Below, in pieces: positions 6,603 through 8,694 of a stretch of 8,694 nt of DNA; within the stretch, counting starts at the first letter, position 1, and the number at the start of each line of letters is the position of its first letter. The position numbers were made by a program, and so were the translations under genes. Below the pieces are notes generated by a model. That model made no database searches. It was not told where the DNA came from and worked only from the letters and a program-made list of their open reading frames with translations. The stretch is from UBA6168 sp964442355 (GTDB lineage: Bacteria > Bacteroidota > Bacteroidia > Chitinophagales > Saprospiraceae), in assembly GCA_964442355.1 (NCBI GenBank), contig CAYTZS010000217.1:1-8694 (forward strand), given 5' to 3'.

Positions 6603-7547
6603 TTGAAAAAAAGAGTTCTCATCACCGGCGCAGCCGGTTTCATCGGCTCGCACCTATGCGACCGCATGTTGGCCGAAGGCTACCACGTTATCGGAATGGA
6701 CAACCTGCTCACGGGCAGTTTGGACAACATCGAGCACCTCTTTCCTCGTGACGATTTCGAATTTTACCACCACGACATCACGAAGTTCGTACACGTGCCC
6801 GGCGAGATTCACTACATCCTGCATTTTGCCAGCCCGGCTAGTCCGATTGACTACCTGCAAATGCCCATTCAAACGCTGAAAGTGGGTGCGCTCGGCACGC
6901 ACAACATGCTCGGTGTGGCAAAGGCGAAAGGCGCTCGTATTCTCGTGGCGTCAACTTCTGAGGTGTACGGCGACCCGCTGGTTCACCCGCAAGTAGAAGA
7001 ATATTGGGGCAACGTGAACCCCGTCGGCCCTCGTGGGGTATATGACGAGGCAAAGCGCTTTCTGGAGGCCATCACGATGGGCTACCACACTTTTCACAAA
7101 GTGGAAACCCGCATTGTTCGCATCTTCAACACTTACGGCCCCCGTATGCGTGTGGAAGATGGCCGTGTACTCCCGGCATTCTTTTCCCAAGCCATCCGTG
7201 GCGAGGGCTTGACGGTATTCGGAGATGGTTCGCAAACCCGCAGCTTCTGCTACGTGGACGACCTCGTGGACGGCATTTACAAGCTGCTCCTCAGCGACTA
7301 CGACAAGCCGATGAACATCGGCAACCCGCAAGAAATCACGGTAATGGAGTTTGCAAAGGAGATACTTGCGCTGGTCAACAACCCCAAGGCGCATATCATC
7401 TACAACCCACTACCGACGGACGACCCGAAGCAACGCAAACCGGACATCACCAAGGCCACCAACATTCTCGGTTGGGCACCGAAGTTTGACCGTGCAGAAG
7501 GGCTGCGGTTGACGTATGAATATTTTAAGAAAGCGGTTAAAGTTTAA
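6603..7547 (+). CDS. UDP-glucuronate decarboxylase (UDP-xylose synthase), extended SDR family
   Basis: This cytoplasmic NAD-dependent enzyme converts UDP-glucuronate to UDP-xylose and CO2 for surface polysaccharide. The 314-residue protein has the Rossmann motif GAAGFIG at 9-15, HFASPASP (74-81), STSEVYGDP (117-125) with T118/S119/E120 in the catalytic region, NPVGPRGVYDEAKR (139-152) with the Y147-x-x-x-K151 pair, RIFNTYGPRM (173-182) and QTRSFCYVDDLV (211-222). GPRG-x-YDEAKR and QTRSFCYV distinguish this group from GalE and RmlB. The start is TTG at 6603: the frame is open back to a TGA at 6534-6536 with no ATG or GTG, and the next ATG (residue 22) would cut through the NAD-binding glycine motif. 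The supplier of UDP-glucuronate (UDP-glucose dehydrogenase) is not in the window. It is followed, 73 bases on, by rfbB, probably in one operon. Confidence 0.9.
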   Translation: MKKRVLITGAAGFIGSHLCDRMLAEGYHVIGMDNLLTGSLDNIEHLFPRDDFEFYHHDITKFVHVPGEIHYILHFASPASPIDYLQMPIQTLKVGALGTHNMLGVAKAKGARILVASTSEVYGDPLVHPQVEEYWGNVNPVGPRGVYDEAKRFLEAITMGYHTFHKVETRIVRIFNTYGPRMRVEDGRVLPAFFSQAIRGEGLTVFGDGSQTRSFCYVDDLVDGIYKLLLSDYDKPMNIGNPQEITVMEFAKEILALVNNPKAHIIYNPLPTDDPKQRKPDITKATNILGWAPKFDRAEGLRLTYEYFKKAVKV

Positions 7548-7562
7548 TTGAGCATTTAAAGT

Positions 7563-7610
7563 GGAGAATTGAAAATTCATGGGTGTTCAATTCTCATTTT
7601 TCAATTCTCC
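7563..7610. repeat. Foldback element with alternative pairings in the uxs-rfbB junction
   Basis: GGAGAATTGAAAA (7563-7575) has a perfect 13-base inverted copy at 7598-7610. The ten-base TTCAATTCTC occurs twice in direct orientation (7586-7595 and 7600-7609), so the left arm can pair with either copy. It ends 10 bases before the rfbB ATG at 7621. No T-run follows the stem, so it is not a typical terminator. It could be a leader hairpin tuning rfbB translation, an RNA-processing site, or one member of a dispersed intergenic repeat. Confidence 0.7.
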
Positions 7611-7620
7611 GTTCTCAAAT

Positions 7621-8667
7621 ATGAAAAAGATTCTAATTACTGGCGGTGCTGGTTTTATTGGTTCTCACGTCGTGCGGTTATTTGTCAATAAATACCCCGA
7701 TTATCAAATTTTTAACCTTGACAAATTGACGTATGCGGGCAATTTGGAGAACTTAAAAGATGTGGAGGGCAATCCAAATTATACCTTCATTAAAGGCGAT
7801 ATAACAGAAGGCGCTGCCATGATGGAATTGTTCCAAAAATATGATTTTGATGGCGTCGTACACCTTGCCGCTGAATCGCATGTGGACCGTTCCATCACTA
7901 ATCCACTGGAGTTTATCGAAACCAACGTCATCGGTACAATGAACCTACTGACCGCTGCAAAAACAGTTTGGAAGGGTAGGGAGGAAGGCCATGTTTTTTA
8001 CCACATCTCCACCGATGAGGTGTATGGCTCGCTTGGCGACGAGGGTTTCTTTGTGGAAACAACTCCTTATGACCCACGCTCGCCGTACTCGGCTTCCAAG
8101 GCCAGCAGCGACCACCTTGTTCGGGCATTCTATCACACCTACGGCCTACCTGTGCTGGTGTCTAATTGCTCCAACAACTATGGGCCGAATCACTTCCCAG
8201 AGAAACTCATCCCGTTGGTCATTAACAACATCAAGCACAACAAGCCACTGCCCATCTACGGCGATGGCAAGTACACCCGTGACTGGCTTTGGGTGATGGA
8301 CCATGCCGATGCCATTGACACCATTTTTCACAAGGGCAAAATCGGCGAAACCTACAACATCGGCGGGAACAACGAACGCAAGAACATCGAGTTGGTAACC
8401 TCGCTGTGTGACATTATGGATGAACTGTTGGGCCGGGCGCTTGGCACCAGCCGTGGGCTTATCACTTACGTGAAAGACCGCCCTGGCCACGACCGCCGCT
8501 ATGCCATTGACGCAACCAAACTGAAAAACGAGCTCGGTTGGCAGCCAACCGTCCAACCCGAAGCCGGGCTGCGCCTGACGGCAAAATGGTACCTCGAAAA
8601 CGAGGAATGGTTGGAACATGTGACTTCTGGCGCGTATCAACAGTACTACGACAAGCAGTATTCCTAA
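7621..8667 (+). CDS. rfbB: dTDP-glucose 4,6-dehydratase
   Basis: This enzyme (RmlB/RfbB) converts dTDP-glucose to dTDP-4-keto-6-deoxyglucose with NAD, the second step toward dTDP-rhamnose and other deoxysugars. The 348-residue product has GGAGFIG (8-14), DKLTYAGNLENL (34-45), HLAAESHVDRS (81-91), STDEVYGSL (130-138) with catalytic T131, D132 and E133, YSASK (156-160) giving Y156 and K160, NNYGPNHFPEKLIPL (185-199) and RDWLWV (220-225). STDEVYG and GPNHFPEKLIP are diagnostic of the family. The ATG at 7621 is chosen because MKKILITGGAGFIGSH is the normal family start; an in-frame ATG at 7579 would add 14 residues coded by the foldback repeat. The first 240 bases are much more AT-rich than the rest. 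RmlA, RmlC and RmlD are not in the window and may lie to the right. Confidence 0.96.
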   Translation: MKKILITGGAGFIGSHVVRLFVNKYPDYQIFNLDKLTYAGNLENLKDVEGNPNYTFIKGDITEGAAMMELFQKYDFDGVVHLAAESHVDRSITNPLEFIETNVIGTMNLLTAAKTVWKGREEGHVFYHISTDEVYGSLGDEGFFVETTPYDPRSPYSASKASSDHLVRAFYHTYGLPVLVSNCSNNYGPNHFPEKLIPLVINNIKHNKPLPIYGDGKYTRDWLWVMDHADAIDTIFHKGKIGETYNIGGNNERKNIELVTSLCDIMDELLGRALGTSRGLITYVKDRPGHDRRYAIDATKLKNELGWQPTVQPEAGLRLTAKWYLENEEWLEHVTSGAYQQYYDKQYS

Positions 8668-8694
8668 CTTTCAGTTGGGCATAATAAAAATCTT

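Noticed and set aside
7579..7620. Upstream ATG of rfbB giving 14 extra residues
   Set aside because: Those codons lie in the foldback repeat, and the family normally starts at the MKKILITGG methionine at 7621.
8146..8640. 164-codon minus-strand open frame inside rfbB
   Set aside because: It overlaps conserved rfbB sequence entirely and shows no signal, domain or promoter of its own.

Overview
The window looks like chromosomal DNA of a Bacteroidota bacterium, probably from the Saprospiria/Haliscomenobacter-like or Chitinophagia side of the phylum. The evidence is a PorP/SprF-type type IX secretion (T9SS) protein, a giant surface protein with SprB-type repeats and a T9SS type A sorting domain, an exact TAnnTTTG-type -7 promoter box, and no clear Shine-Dalgarno sequences. 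The placement inside the phylum is inference from protein style only.

Layout from left to right. The start of a PorP/SprF-family outer-membrane protein lies on the minus strand (1-348) and runs off the left edge. A 74-base divergent intergenic region follows, then coaE (dephospho-CoA kinase, 423-1064, plus). A 213-base gap leads to a 1678-residue secreted, multi-domain adhesin-like protein (1278-6314, plus). A 288-base gap then holds a strong intrinsic terminator followed by a Bacteroidota-type promoter. Two sugar-nucleotide genes close the window: a UDP-glucuronate decarboxylase (6603-7547, TTG start) and dTDP-glucose 4,6-dehydratase rfbB (7621-8667). They are separated by a short AT-rich junction with an inverted and direct repeat.

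How the parts may work together. The giant protein carries a signal peptide for Sec export and a C-terminal T9SS signal for passage across the outer membrane. PorP/SprF proteins are T9SS accessory proteins often encoded near large adhesins, but here the adhesin has a type A rather than the SprB-like type B C-terminus, so a functional pairing is uncertain. The last two genes make UDP-xylose and dTDP-4-keto-6-deoxyglucose, precursors for surface polysaccharide, and probably begin an operon that continues to the right. coaE is housekeeping.

No CRISPR array, RNA gene, insertion sequence or phage gene is visible. The least ordinary items are a cysteine-rich module present three times in the giant protein, a foldback element between the last two genes, and a sharp base-composition change inside rfbB.
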